Below are positions 27,298-36,881 of a stretch of 64,000 nt of DNA, piece by piece (within the stretch, counting starts at the first letter, position 1; every line of letters begins with the position of its first letter). The notes under the pieces are model-generated. The model did no database searches and had not been told where the DNA came from. It saw only the letters and a program-made list of their open reading frames with translations. The DNA is from DASXVU01 sp963732855 (GTDB lineage: Archaea > Thermoplasmatota > Thermoplasmata > Methanomassiliicoccales > UBA472), in NCBI GenBank assembly GCA_963732855.1, contig CAVTBB010000002.1:186001-250000 (forward strand), read 5' to 3'. The position numbers and the translations under genes are program-made.

Positions 27298-28541
27298 TCA
27301 GGAGCCGACGGGATTTTTCCACCCTTTCGAGGAGATGCAGGCCTTAACCGATGCCAGGTCCGCTTTGGCTTGAAGGACCTTTCCGAACGACTTGATGATC
27401 GTGTCCGGGTCCTTGAGGACATGGCCGGTGCAGATGCAGACGACCTTTTCGTCCTTATCTATCTCTCCCCATCTCTGCCAGCTTGAGCATTCCGGCGATC
27501 GAGGCAGGCGCTCGCTGGCTCGACCCCGATGCCCTCTGACCGCCCCAGCAGACGCTGGGCTGAGAGGATCTCGTCGTCGGTCACATCGATGGCGCTTCCC
27601 CCTGTATTGTATATCGCCTTCAGCGCTTTCTTGCCGGATGCAGGATTCCCGATGCGGATAGCTGTGGCGATGGTCTCCGGGTGGTCTTCCGGAACGAAAT
27701 CGGACGTGCCATGCCTGTAGGCCTCGACGATTGGCGCGGAGCCAGACGCCTGCACGCCAGTAAGCTTCGGGATCTTGTCGATCCAACCCAGTTCTCTGTA
27801 CTCGGTGAATGCCTTATAGACCGCCCAGATGTTGGCGGCATTGCCCACAGGTAGAATGATCCGGTCTGGCAGTTCGAAGTCCAGTTGGTCCATGATCTCG
27901 AAGGCGACCGTCTTTTGCCCCTCGGGGCGGAACGGGTTGATCGAGTTCAAGAGATAAAGTTCGCCCTCTGCCGCCAGTTCCCTGACGATGTTGAGCGCAT
28001 CGTCGAAGTTGCCGTCCACGGAAACAATCTTGGCACCGTAGAACATGGCTTGGGCCAGTTTGCCCGCCGCCACTTTTCCCGATGGCAGTAGCACGACGCA
28101 TTTCAGACCCGCTTTGGCTGCATATGCGGCCAACGCTGCTGATGTATTGCCGGTCGAAGCGCATCCCACAACCTTGCAGCCGAGCTCCACCGCCCTGGTG
28201 ACCCCGACGGTCATGCCGCGGTCCTTGAACGAGCCAGTAGGGTTCGCACCCTCGAACTTGACATAGACCTTGTTCAGATTGGCCTTGTTGGCCATGACCT
28301 TGCAGTCATAGAGCGGGGTGCCCCCTTCCTTCAGTGTGATGGCCTTTGCCTCGCAGGCAGGCAGGAGCGGAGCATAGCGCCAGACGCCGATCGGCCGCTT
28401 CCGCAGGTCCGCCAGGGTCAGGTTGGCCAGCCGTTCCAGGTCCATCTCGACGGTGAGCAGCCCTCCGCAATGGGGGCAGGCATCAGCGAAATTGTCGGTG
28501 ATGTTCTTGCCGCACTCGAAGCACTTGATCGAATAGCTCAT
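27298..28541 (-). CDS. thrC: Threonine synthase, interrupted by two frameshifts
   Basis: The enzyme converts O-phosphohomoserine to threonine with PLP. From ATG 28541 it reads a zinc ribbon (CFECGKN ... CPHCGG), then EGANPTGSFKDRGM with the PLP lysine, GCASTGNTSAALAAYAA, and LPVGNAANIWA. Near GVEPASA (27499-27515) the frame is lost, and a second shift lies in the ATCTCTCCCCATC stretch (27460-27473); beyond it the frame resumes EIDKDEKVVCICTGHVLKDP to the stop at 27298. Restoring both gives a normal protein of about 410 residues. The ATG overlaps the thrB stop (ATGA), showing coupled translation. Two close indels in an essential gene may be assembly errors. Confidence 0.8.
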
Positions 28542-29479
28542 TCCGATACCCGCCTGCAGCCCTCTCCCCAGGTGGTTACCCATGAAAGGCAGTCGATGCC
28601 ATGGTTCTCGAAGAAGGATTGCACCGAATGGGCGATCTCGACGCCGTCCGTCTCGTTCATATCGAATATTGCTCCGATGCATGGACCGGAACCTCCAAGG
28701 AATGAGGCCAGCGCGCCTCCCCTCAGGGCCGCTTCCTCCGCCCCTTTGAGATGGGGGACCAGAGAGGTCCTGGCCGGTTCGACGACCACATCCTTCATGC
28801 TTCGGGCCACGAGCTTCACGTCCTTGTTCGCCATTCCCGCCACTAGGGACGCGGCATGCCCTACCTGGAAGATCAGGCTCTTCAGGTCAATGTTCTTGGG
28901 CAGGACCTTCCTCGCCTCCCGGGTCGGGACTGCAAAGGAGGGCAGCATGGCCACGATACCGAGGTTGGCCGGCGGGTTGACCCGCACGATCTCCATCGGT
29001 TCGTAGGACCGGATGATCGTGAAACCGCCTAACAGCGCCGGACCCGCGTTATCCGCATGTCGGCTGCCGGAGGACGCTTCCTCGCCAAGTGCGGCGCAGT
29101 AGACCAGCTTCTCAACTGGATAAGGCACGTCAAGCATCAGGTTCGCGGCGTAAGCCCCGCCTGCGGCTGATGCGCCCGACGATCCCATCCCACTGGCTGG
29201 ACGGATCCCTTTCTTGATGATCATCCTGAGACCGAAGTCCGCATTGGCCATCTCCAACACCTTCTGCGCGGCCACGGCGGCAGTGTTGCGCGAATTGTCA
29301 ATGGTGACCCCATGAGCGCCGATGCCCTCGATCTTTTCGACGCGGACGCCCTTCTCGTTGGTCCGCCTTACCTCGATCATATCGGCAGGTTCCTTTAAGG
29401 CGATCCCGAACACATCGAAGCCCGGCCCCAGGTTCGCAATTGTTGCCGGAGATCTAACCACGACCTTGTTAAGTGTCAT
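28538..29479 (-). CDS. thrB: Homoserine kinase
   Basis: 313 residues, GHMP kinase superfamily. The N-terminal VRSPATIANLGPGFDVFGIAL and the ATP loop IRPASGMGSSGASAAGGAYA are typical of archaeal ThrB; FLGGSGPCIGA is the C-terminal GHMP motif. It phosphorylates homoserine, feeding threonine synthase encoded directly downstream, whose ATG overlaps this stop by 4 bases. The gene is divergent from cgi121; the 178-base gap holds both promoters. Confidence 0.93.
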   Translation of the reverse strand: MTLNKVVVRSPATIANLGPGFDVFGIALKEPADMIEVRRTNEKGVRVEKIEGIGAHGVTIDNSRNTAAVAAQKVLEMANADFGLRMIIKKGIRPASGMGSSGASAAGGAYAANLMLDVPYPVEKLVYCAALGEEASSGSRHADNAGPALLGGFTIIRSYEPMEIVRVNPPANLGIVAMLPSFAVPTREARKVLPKNIDLKSLIFQVGHAASLVAGMANKDVKLVARSMKDVVVEPARTSLVPHLKGAEEAALRGGALASFLGGSGPCIGAIFDMNETDGVEIAHSVQSFFENHGIDCLSWVTTWGEGCRRVSE

Positions 29480-29657
29480 TTTAGGTGCGCTCCATCCAAA
29501 TATCTCGATGAACTCGAACGTGCCCTCAAAACCTGTTTGCCCTAATAATCCTTTCTAGATGCTGACCGGGTTCGGGTGAAGCACTGGTAAGTGCTCATTT
29601 CTCAAACCCGAGCAAGCCAGAAAACCAATAAATACGCTCTCTCCGTTGAGACCGGAT

Positions 29658-30146
29658 ATGAGCTCAGTCTTCATACTGGGTGCAAGGGGAGAGGCGTGCA
29701 GCGCCTCGGACTTCATGGCGGAGGTCCAGTCGCTCCCATGCGATATACTCCCGATGGACGCGGACATGGTCTGTGGCAGAACGCACCTAATGGCGGCGGT
29801 GGCACATGCCACAAGGGCGATGGAGCAGGGCACCAACGCGTCCGACACGGTGTCAATGGAGACGATGCTCTTTGCCTCCGGAGAACGCCAGATATCGAAG
29901 GCCAAAGAAAAGATGGGGGTGAAGAACGGGACAAGACATTTCGCCCTGGTCCTGTTCGACTGTAGCGACCCGGCGGACATCCTGAGAAGGCTTAAATTGA
30001 TCAAGGACGACCTGGTGCTCCTATCGTCGAAAGAAAAGGTCGTTGGCTTTGGCATCGAGAGGAAGGAGTTGGAATCTTTGCCGGAATGGCAGGCTGCAGA
30101 CCTTGTACTGGAGAGGGTCGCCTTCGTCGAGATCCTGAAACGCTGA
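29658..30146 (+). CDS. cgi121: KEOPS complex subunit Cgi121
   Basis: 162 residues from the ATG at 29658 (MSSVFILGARGE), preceded by a TATA-like AATAAATA at about 29625-29632 at leaderless spacing. It matches Cgi121: GRTHLMAAVAHATRAM, ETMLFASGERQISKAKEKMGV (the tRNA/Bud32-contacting region), and FALVLFD. KEOPS makes the t6A37 modification of tRNAs; Cgi121 recruits the tRNA 3' CCA end. The other KEOPS genes are not in this window. Confidence 0.85.
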   Translation: MSSVFILGARGEACSASDFMAEVQSLPCDILPMDADMVCGRTHLMAAVAHATRAMEQGTNASDTVSMETMLFASGERQISKAKEKMGVKNGTRHFALVLFDCSDPADILRRLKLIKDDLVLLSSKEKVVGFGIERKELESLPEWQAADLVLERVAFVEILKR

Positions 30147-30273
30147 ACGCGTGGGCATATTACCAATAAGCGAAATCCTGGGAAAAGGTATATCCGGCAA
30201 TGGCCCAATCGGACACTTGCCCATCCCTTTCACGTGGAATGGCGGTCCGATCGGTCGCCGGGGCTGATTACTC

Positions 30274-33200
30274 TTGACTGGAGACTACATAAAACAGCTG
30301 CAACTCAAAAAGCAGATTGAGCAGAAAGCGAAGGAGGCAGCTAAAAGCCGCGAGGCTGCGGAGGAGAAGCTGGGGCAAGCAGAGGAATCTCTGAGGCTGG
30401 CCAAGAAGATGGACGCCCCTTCCGCTGAAGCAGAGAAGCAGCTGACCGAGGCCAGTTCATTTTTCAAGGACAAGGATTACCGCTCATCGCTAGGATTTTC
30501 AATCAAGAGCATCGAGACGTCCCATAGGGCGCAGTGCGGCCGGGTCATGTCCATGCTCGAGGCCGCCGATGAGCTATTGTCATTGGTGGAGAAGAGAGGG
30601 ACCAAGGAAGAGGAGTGCACCCTGATCTCCAAGAAGGCGAGGGAGGCTTTGGCAAATGGGTCGGCGGAGGACGCCTTCGCCATGGCCAAGGACCTTTGGG
30701 ACAAGGTCGAGAAGCTCGTCAACCGTTACATGGCCACCGCGTTTGGGGAAGCCCAGACGGTGATGATCCTAGCCGAAGGACAGGGCATCAAGGTGGAATC
30801 AGAGCGGCAGGCGCTGGAGGAGGCGCGGGACTATCTCGAAAAGGAACAGGTCCCGGCATCGATGGAGAAGCTTGCCTCATGCTTAGAATCGCTCGATGCT
30901 GCTCTCAAGGATAAGTTCTCAGCCCGTGCAGACAGCTTGCTGGACGTTTCCCAATACCAGCTCGATGTACCGATCGACGTGTCCAGGGTTGATAGGTCGC
31001 TGAAGAAGGCACAGGGACTCTTGGAAGAGGGGGCTTTCGAGGACGCGTTCACCGCCTTGACGGCCACCGAAACGGAACACCAGAAGGCCCTGGTGAAGGG
31101 CTTCACCGCGGAGCTGCAGTCGCTCCGTAAGCGGGGCACGGTCCTGAAGGAGAACGGCGTCGATATAAGGGATACCAACACCCATATCGCGTCGCAAAGG
31201 GACCTGCTCAAGGAAAATAAGTTCATCGAAGCGATTGAAGGCACCAAGACAATAAGGAATCAGCTCCGCGAAAAGGAGACTGGAGTGCTCTCCGAGGCTC
31301 TGCTTAAGCTGCGACCGAAATTGCTAATCGCGAAACGCCTAGGAATTGATCTGGCTAATACATCGAAGAACATCGAGGCAGCCAGGACCAGCCTTTTAAC
31401 CTCGGACCTGAGGGGAGCGTTGGACAAAATGTCTGCCGCTGAGACGGAGATCGAAGTGGCTTTGACCGGTCTTGCGGAATTGGAGTCCGAGCTATCCCTG
31501 ACCAGGAACGCCTTGAACCGCGCCCAGTCGTTGAAGCTCGACACATCCACCGCAAAAAGCTTCATGGATTCTGCCAGAAGGGCGACCCTGGCCCACGAAT
31601 TCATAAGCGCTACGGGGCTCCTGAAGGAAGCTCAGACGGAACTCAACAGGCAGCTCGAGGAACATTATGCCAGGGACGTCATGGCTATCGAGATCAAGTT
31701 CGCCGGAGCGGTCCGCATCGGAGCAGACGTCACCGAAGAGACGGCGATGCTGGAAAAGATTGTGGATCTGATCAAGAAGGGCGAGTTCACCGTAGCCCCG
31801 GAAATGCTCGCAAAATGTTCCGATACCACCGACGCGAAGCTGAGGTTCCGGGTCCAGAGGTCACTGGATGAAGGACAGGGCGGCATAGATGCTTACAAGA
31901 GCATAATGGACGTGAGCGCGGCGACGGGCATGCTGGAACAGGCACGCGCCGCGATGGAAAAGAAGGAATTCGTGAACGCATTCGATATGGCGGCCGAATC
32001 GACCGAATCCCTGAAGAGGGAAGAGAAGCAGGCTTTGGACAACAGACTGAGCGAGGCGCGCACCGTGCTTGCCATACTCAAGGAGCTCAATTGCGAGAGC
32101 GTCACCCTCAAGGATAAGATGTCAAAGGCGGAGGAGATGAAGGGCAGGAACCAGACAATGCAGGCCCTCCGCATCGCAGGCGACATAATCCAATTCTCAA
32201 ACTCGATCATGATGGACGAGCTCACCAGGGAAATGGCCGCCACATCCCGGGCGATATCCCTAGAGCGCAAGAAAGGGGTCGAGGTCATGAAGCCCGAGCA
32301 CCTCATGGAAGAGGCGGGCAAGTTCCTCAGGCAAGGGTCGTTCGAAAAAGCATATGAGAGCCTCAAAGAGGCGAACACCAGCCTGAGACAGCTCTCCAGT
32401 GTCCATGTGGAGATCTACGACCGCATCGTGGAGATATCGACGCTGCTGGAGGAGGCTGATTCGCAGAGCATTGACACCAGGAAGGCTACTGACCTCCTGC
32501 TCAAGACCAAGCGAATGTTCGAGAGCGGCCGGTACGCAGATGCCCGTGTGACGTCCGCAGTGGCCTATGCCGAGACGGAGGTCATTGTGGCACCGTTCAT
32601 GGCGCTCAGGAAGATACAGGAGGCCAAGGAACTGGTCCTCGCCATGGACACCTTGGGCTTGGAGACTGGGACCGCCCAAGCATCCATAGAGGAGGCTTCG
32701 GTGCTTGAGGAAAGGATGGATCACCTGGCGGCGTTGAAAACGATGGGCAGCGGCATCGACTCGATCAGGAGTCAGCTGTCCGGCGGGATCTCACGCGAGA
32801 TAGGGATGTGTAAGGCCCTCATTGACAGGACAAGGGCAGCTGGCATCGATGTCACATCGCCGCAGCAGATAATTGTCAAGGCCACCAGTCTGCTGACCGA
32901 GAAACGCTATTTGGACGCACTGAGGGCATCCCAGATGGCACGCGGTGAGGTGGACCAACTGATGCTCATGGAGCAGAAGGCCACGGAGCAAATCGGGCGC
33001 ACAATGACCACGCTCAAGACCATCCAGGACCTGGGAGTGAACGTCTCACCTGCGGTCGAAATGATGAACCAGGCGCGCATCATCCAGAAGCAGGGGAACC
33101 ACCCGTTGGCGATGGAGCTATCTAAACGTGCGGTGGACCAGGCTGCCCATCTCATGAACATGATGGCCTCGAGGAAGATGGAGGAGGTGGACCTGAACCT

Positions 33201-34608
33201 GAGACGCTCCGAGATGGAGGGGCCGGACCTGGTCTTTGTGGACCGCATAAGGCGGGACATCAGCGACCGCATCAATCAGCGCCGGTTCCGGGAAGTACTT
33301 CCTCTGGTAGGGACCTACGAGGAGGAGCTGGTCAAGGTCAAGTCCATCCGAGATTCGGCCCTGATGACGCTTGTGGAGGTGCGCTCCAAATTTGATGAGG
33401 CGGCGGCCGCAGGCGTGTTCTCCGAGGAATTGAGACAGCTGATGGCAAAGGCCGAGGAGCGGATGACGGCGCGGGCCTTCGCCGAAGCCAGCGGATTGGC
33501 CATGCGTTGTCGGGACGAACTCAGCCAGCTACGTGAGATGTTCGAGGCCAGGATGATCGAGATGCAGTCGCTCCGGCATGACCTCCAATACCTGGAGGAG
33601 AGCGATGACCGATCGAACATCGGAATTCTGCTGGACCAGGCGGACGAAGCCCTGTTGGCCCTGGATTTCGAGAAATCATCACTATTTCTGCGCCGAGCCA
33701 AAGCGCAATTGCTGGAGACGGTCGGCCGCGAATCTGGCCGCAACTACGAGGAGCTTATGTCGCTCTATAAGCTTCTGAACGAGATTGGGTATGACCGATC
33801 AAAGCTGCCGTCCAGCGTACTTCGGTTGCACGAGGCTAAAGGTGGATCGTTCGGTACCAAGGAGCTTGAGGCGTTGAACATTGGGATAAGGACCCTACGC
33901 CAAGTGCTGATCGAGAAGTTCGATCACAAACGCATTAGGGTGGCGGAGGAGATCGCCAAGGCAAAGAGATCCGGCCTGGAGGTCAATGTTAGCGAAGGGC
34001 TCTATACCAGCGCGACCGGCGGAATCCTGACCCAAGACATCGGCGAGGCATACCGGACATTGGAGAAATGTGAACTTTCGATCGGCTCCGCCGGCGTGGC
34101 CAGCGAGATGTACATGCACACCAGCAGCAAGCTCAAGGCGGAGTTGGAAAGGATAAGGGCTGGAGGGATGCCGATCACCGCCGCGGAGGACCTGTTGATG
34201 AAGGCAGAGGCACTCCACGGCCTAGACACGAAACAGGCCTTGGAGATACTGAACGAGGCTGTGGCCAAGTTCGAGGAGGAGAAGCAGCTGATGATGCCGG
34301 AAATCGGCATCGACATTGATTTCCTGGACGAGCCGAAGAAAGGTTCATGGGCCAAGGTCCGGTTGCTCGTGAGCAATGACGGCAACGCCGCGGCCAGGGA
34401 GATCAACATCGAGATCATCGGGGACGTTGAGGTGAAGGGGCTCACCGGCATAGACCGCTTGGTCAAGGATGAGGAAAGGATCATAGAGGCATCGATCCGG
34501 CCGAAATCCTCCGGTACAATCGGAGTGAAACTCATACTATCCTGCAAGTCGATCGTCTCCGATGAGATGGTCGGGTTTGAGTCGGAGTTCGAGCTGGCAG
34601 TGGAGTAG
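30274..34608 (+). CDS. Giant helical-repeat/coiled-coil protein with C-terminal beta domain
   Basis: 1,444 residues from a TTG start. Almost the whole length is amphipathic helix, very rich in A, E, K, L and M. It is built of degenerate tandem units of about 35-45 residues with patterns such as A...L..A...L..G.F..A...A..A (for example LLEEGAFEDAFTALTATETEH and FLRQGSFEKAYESLKEANTSL), which resemble TPR or SMC-like helical hairpins. The first 45 residues form a charged coiled coil. The last 100 residues (IGIDIDFLDEPKKGSWAKVRL onward) switch to a beta sandwich like CARDB. There is no signal peptide or membrane helix, so it is cytoplasmic. Role unknown; a scaffold is inferred. cgi121 is upstream by 127 bases. 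Confidence 0.75.
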   Translation: MTGDYIKQLQLKKQIEQKAKEAAKSREAAEEKLGQAEESLRLAKKMDAPSAEAEKQLTEASSFFKDKDYRSSLGFSIKSIETSHRAQCGRVMSMLEAADELLSLVEKRGTKEEECTLISKKAREALANGSAEDAFAMAKDLWDKVEKLVNRYMATAFGEAQTVMILAEGQGIKVESERQALEEARDYLEKEQVPASMEKLASCLESLDAALKDKFSARADSLLDVSQYQLDVPIDVSRVDRSLKKAQGLLEEGAFEDAFTALTATETEHQKALVKGFTAELQSLRKRGTVLKENGVDIRDTNTHIASQRDLLKENKFIEAIEGTKTIRNQLREKETGVLSEALLKLRPKLLIAKRLGIDLANTSKNIEAARTSLLTSDLRGALDKMSAAETEIEVALTGLAELESELSLTRNALNRAQSLKLDTSTAKSFMDSARRATLAHEFISATGLLKEAQTELNRQLEEHYARDVMAIEIKFAGAVRIGADVTEETAMLEKIVDLIKKGEFTVAPEMLAKCSDTTDAKLRFRVQRSLDEGQGGIDAYKSIMDVSAATGMLEQARAAMEKKEFVNAFDMAAESTESLKREEKQALDNRLSEARTVLAILKELNCESVTLKDKMSKAEEMKGRNQTMQALRIAGDIIQFSNSIMMDELTREMAATSRAISLERKKGVEVMKPEHLMEEAGKFLRQGSFEKAYESLKEANTSLRQLSSVHVEIYDRIVEISTLLEEADSQSIDTRKATDLLLKTKRMFESGRYADARVTSAVAYAETEVIVAPFMALRKIQEAKELVLAMDTLGLETGTAQASIEEASVLEERMDHLAALKTMGSGIDSIRSQLSGGISREIGMCKALIDRTRAAGIDVTSPQQIIVKATSLLTEKRYLDALRASQMARGEVDQLMLMEQKATEQIGRTMTTLKTIQDLGVNVSPAVEMMNQARIIQKQGNHPLAMELSKRAVDQAAHLMNMMASRKMEEVDLNLRRSEMEGPDLVFVDRIRRDISDRINQRRFREVLPLVGTYEEELVKVKSIRDSALMTLVEVRSKFDEAAAAGVFSEELRQLMAKAEERMTARAFAEASGLAMRCRDELSQLREMFEARMIEMQSLRHDLQYLEESDDRSNIGILLDQADEALLALDFEKSSLFLRRAKAQLLETVGRESGRNYEELMSLYKLLNEIGYDRSKLPSSVLRLHEAKGGSFGTKELEALNIGIRTLRQVLIEKFDHKRIRVAEEIAKAKRSGLEVNVSEGLYTSATGGILTQDIGEAYRTLEKCELSIGSAGVASEMYMHTSSKLKAELERIRAGGMPITAAEDLLMKAEALHGLDTKQALEILNEAVAKFEEEKQLMMPEIGIDIDFLDEPKKGSWAKVRLLVSNDGNAAAREINIEIIGDVEVKGLTGIDRLVKDEERIIEASIRPKSSGTIGVKLILSCKSIVSDEMVGFESEFELAVE

Positions 34609-34659
34609 AGATAGGATCACGACATGTCCGTCCCCGAAACCGTCGAACATGCCCAAGGT

Positions 34660-35118
34660 TCACTTCTGCGGGTTCTTTTCCAGTTTCGATATGTCGAAAC
34701 CCATGTCGTGCAGTCGTTTCAGCAGCCCGGCATAGATAGTCTCATCCATCTGAGGAGTCCTCGAAAGGATCCAAAGATACTTGCGGGAGGGATCACCCAC
34801 CACGGCATATTCATAATCCTTACCGAGCTCCAATATCCAGTAGTTACCAGCGAAGGGCCAGAAGAAACTGACCTTGAGCTTGGCGTTCGTCACGGAGTCA
34901 ATGATCCAGGCCTTACCTTTGGCCGTTCTCAATTTGCCGTCGAAGTTCCCCTCATGACCGCTGTTCAGCACCCCGACCTTGCCGTTCGGGAGCAACGTAT
35001 AGGTCGCCGTCACACCGACCAGCCCGTTCTCGAATCTCTGCGGGAACTTAGCGATCTCATACCATTTTCCCATATACCTTTCCACGTCGACATGTTCCAC
35101 GGTCTTGAACTCGGTCAT
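34660..35118 (-). CDS. Lipocalin (Blc-like) family protein
   Basis: 152 residues from the ATG at 35118, chosen because GGTGGGT lies just upstream. The lipocalin first motif is clear: VDVERYMGKWYEIAKFP (G-x-W), followed by beta strands and LGKDYEYAVVGDPSRKYLWILSRTP, the second and third conserved regions of the bacterial Blc group. No signal peptide or lipobox is seen, unlike bacterial Blc, so the protein should be cytoplasmic. Lipocalins bind small hydrophobic ligands. They are uncommon in archaea, suggesting acquisition from bacteria. Confidence 0.9.
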   Translation of the reverse strand: MTEFKTVEHVDVERYMGKWYEIAKFPQRFENGLVGVTATYTLLPNGKVGVLNSGHEGNFDGKLRTAKGKAWIIDSVTNAKLKVSFFWPFAGNYWILELGKDYEYAVVGDPSRKYLWILSRTPQMDETIYAGLLKRLHDMGFDISKLEKNPQK

Positions 35119-35310
35119 TTTCAACCCACCTATCCAGGAAATTCGAATTCCTGATGGAGCTAAGCGTCATGGGACTTATGATGATTGAGGAGATCCGGAT
35201 ATGCTTGGCGGTGATCTTCCCCGGTCGATCGACAGTTCCGGGCGTATCGCTTTCCATGCATTATGTTCAATAGATGAAGGAAAGGATTTGCGCCTGGTGA
35301 CGCTTGGTGT

Positions 35311-35715
35311 TTACTGCCTGACCGCGGCGAACTTATAACCGTAATGGATGACCCCGCCCGGTCCGTCCGATCCCAACTTCCTCATGGTGGCATGGACCTT
35401 CAATCCGATGGCCAGTTCGTTTACGTCGATGTCGATTACCTGCCCAGTCACCATTACCCCCTCCCGCATCCTGATGATCGCAACGATGTAAGGCTTCTGC
35501 ATCTCGAACTGGCTAGGCGCTTCGTGCACTACCGTGTAGGAGAATATCTCTCCCTCGCCCCTAAGCTTGAGCGGCTGGATCTTCCCGATGGACTTGCGGT
35601 GGCAGGTGGGGCAGACGGACCGCGGGGGGAAATGGACCTTTCCGCAGACCGTGCACTGCGCTCCGGTCATGTTGTACCGGGAGGCGTTCTCCCTCCAGAA
35701 CCTGGCAGTGGTCAT
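35311..35715 (-). CDS. DUF35 Zn-ribbon/OB-fold acyl-CoA-binding scaffold protein
   Basis: 134 residues. The rubredoxin-like zinc ribbon CTVCGKVHFPPRSVCPTC is followed by an OB-fold (EIFSYTVVHEAPSQF, PYIVAIIRM). In methanogens such DUF35 proteins bridge acetoacetyl-CoA thiolase and HMG-CoA synthase, forming a common CoA site. Here it is the third gene of that operon, its start overlapping the thiolase stop by one base. The assignment by context and sequence is strong. Confidence 0.9.
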   Translation of the reverse strand: MTTARFWRENASRYNMTGAQCTVCGKVHFPPRSVCPTCHRKSIGKIQPLKLRGEGEIFSYTVVHEAPSQFEMQKPYIVAIIRMREGVMVTGQVIDIDVNELAIGLKVHATMRKLGSDGPGGVIHYGYKFAAVRQ

Positions 35716-36881
35716 CAGGCCACCCCCAGGATATGGACGACGGCCGTGGCCCCTGTCCCTCCGACGTTCTGAGCCAGACCGACCTTCGCGTCAGCGACCT
35801 GGCGCTTTCCCGCTTGCCCGCGGAGCTGGGTGACGACCTCGACAATCTGGGCGACACCGGTCGCGCCGATCGGGTCCCCCCTGGCCTTCAGGCCGCCGGA
35901 CGTGTTGATGGCGATCTTGCCTCCAAGCAGCGTTTGCCCATCCATGGTAGCTTTCCCACCCTCTCCCTTCTTGAAGAACCCTAGGTCCTCGATCGCCAGG
36001 ATCTCAGAGATCGTGAAGTTGTCATGCACTTCAGCGAAGTTGATGTCGTTCGGCGTCATCTTGGCTTGCTTGAACGCCCTCTCGGCCGCAACACGGGTGG
36101 CCTCGAATCCGACTATGCTGTTGCGGTGATGCAGGGCCAGCGTATCGGATGCCTGACCGGATGCAAGTATCTTGACCGGATTATCGGTGTAATCCTTAGC
36201 CCTCTCCATGGCGCACAGCACGACCGCTGCCGCTCCGTCCGAATTAGGGGCGCAGTCGAACATACCCAACGGGTCCGACACTATGGGAGACCTAAGCACC
36301 GTGTCCAGGTTGATTTCCTTCTGATACTGGGCCTTCGGGTTCAACGAACCGTGCTTATGGTTCTTGACCGCGACCTGCGCGATCTGTTCGCGGGTCGTAC
36401 CGAAATCGTGCATGTGACGACGGGCGATCATGGCATGCAGCGACGGGAACGTCGCTCCGAAAGTCACTTCCCACTGCTCATCCGCGGCCGACGACTGGAT
36501 CTCGTTGGACTCATTGTCCCCCACATCGGTCATCTTCTCCGCTCCGCCAACGACGACGATGTCATGCATTCCCGACGCCACCGCCATATAGCCCTGGCGC
36601 AACGCCAGTCCGCCAGACGCTCCGGCCGCCTCCACCCGGGTTGCCGGTATGTTGTCCCGGGCCAAGCCCGAGTAGTCCGCTATCAGCGCCGCGACATGCT
36701 CCTGCTGGATATAACGGCCAGCGGACATATTGCCTACGAAAAGGGCGTCGATGTCCTCTCCGGACAGGTTGGCGTCATATACCGCCGCCAGGCCAGCCTG
36801 TATACCGATCTCTCGAAACGAAAGGTCCCACAGCTCGCCGAACTTGGTGGCGCCTATTCCGATGACTGCTACTTCTCTCAC
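35715..36881 (-). CDS. Thiolase-family protein of the mevalonate operon, lacking canonical catalytic residues
   Basis: 388 residues, closest in pattern to archaeal SCP-x-type acetoacetyl-CoA thiolases (VAVIGIGATKFGEL, TRVEAAGASGGLALRQGY, AQNVGGTGATAVVHIL). The nucleophile normally in VEAACASG is Gly87 here (codon GGA), and the catalytic His of GHPxGATG is Asp336 (codon GAC in GDPIGATG). The Cys of HDCFT is also replaced (EVHDNFTI), while that His is kept. The gene lies between HMG-CoA synthase and DUF35 with overlapping ends, so it is expressed in the usual complex. It may be a structural, catalytically altered subunit. Classical thiolase activity is doubtful. Confidence 0.85.
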   Translation of the reverse strand: MREVAVIGIGATKFGELWDLSFREIGIQAGLAAVYDANLSGEDIDALFVGNMSAGRYIQQEHVAALIADYSGLARDNIPATRVEAAGASGGLALRQGYMAVASGMHDIVVVGGAEKMTDVGDNESNEIQSSAADEQWEVTFGATFPSLHAMIARRHMHDFGTTREQIAQVAVKNHKHGSLNPKAQYQKEINLDTVLRSPIVSDPLGMFDCAPNSDGAAAVVLCAMERAKDYTDNPVKILASGQASDTLALHHRNSIVGFEATRVAAERAFKQAKMTPNDINFAEVHDNFTISEILAIEDLGFFKKGEGGKATMDGQTLLGGKIAINTSGGLKARGDPIGATGVAQIVEVVTQLRGQAGKRQVADAKVGLAQNVGGTGATAVVHILGVA

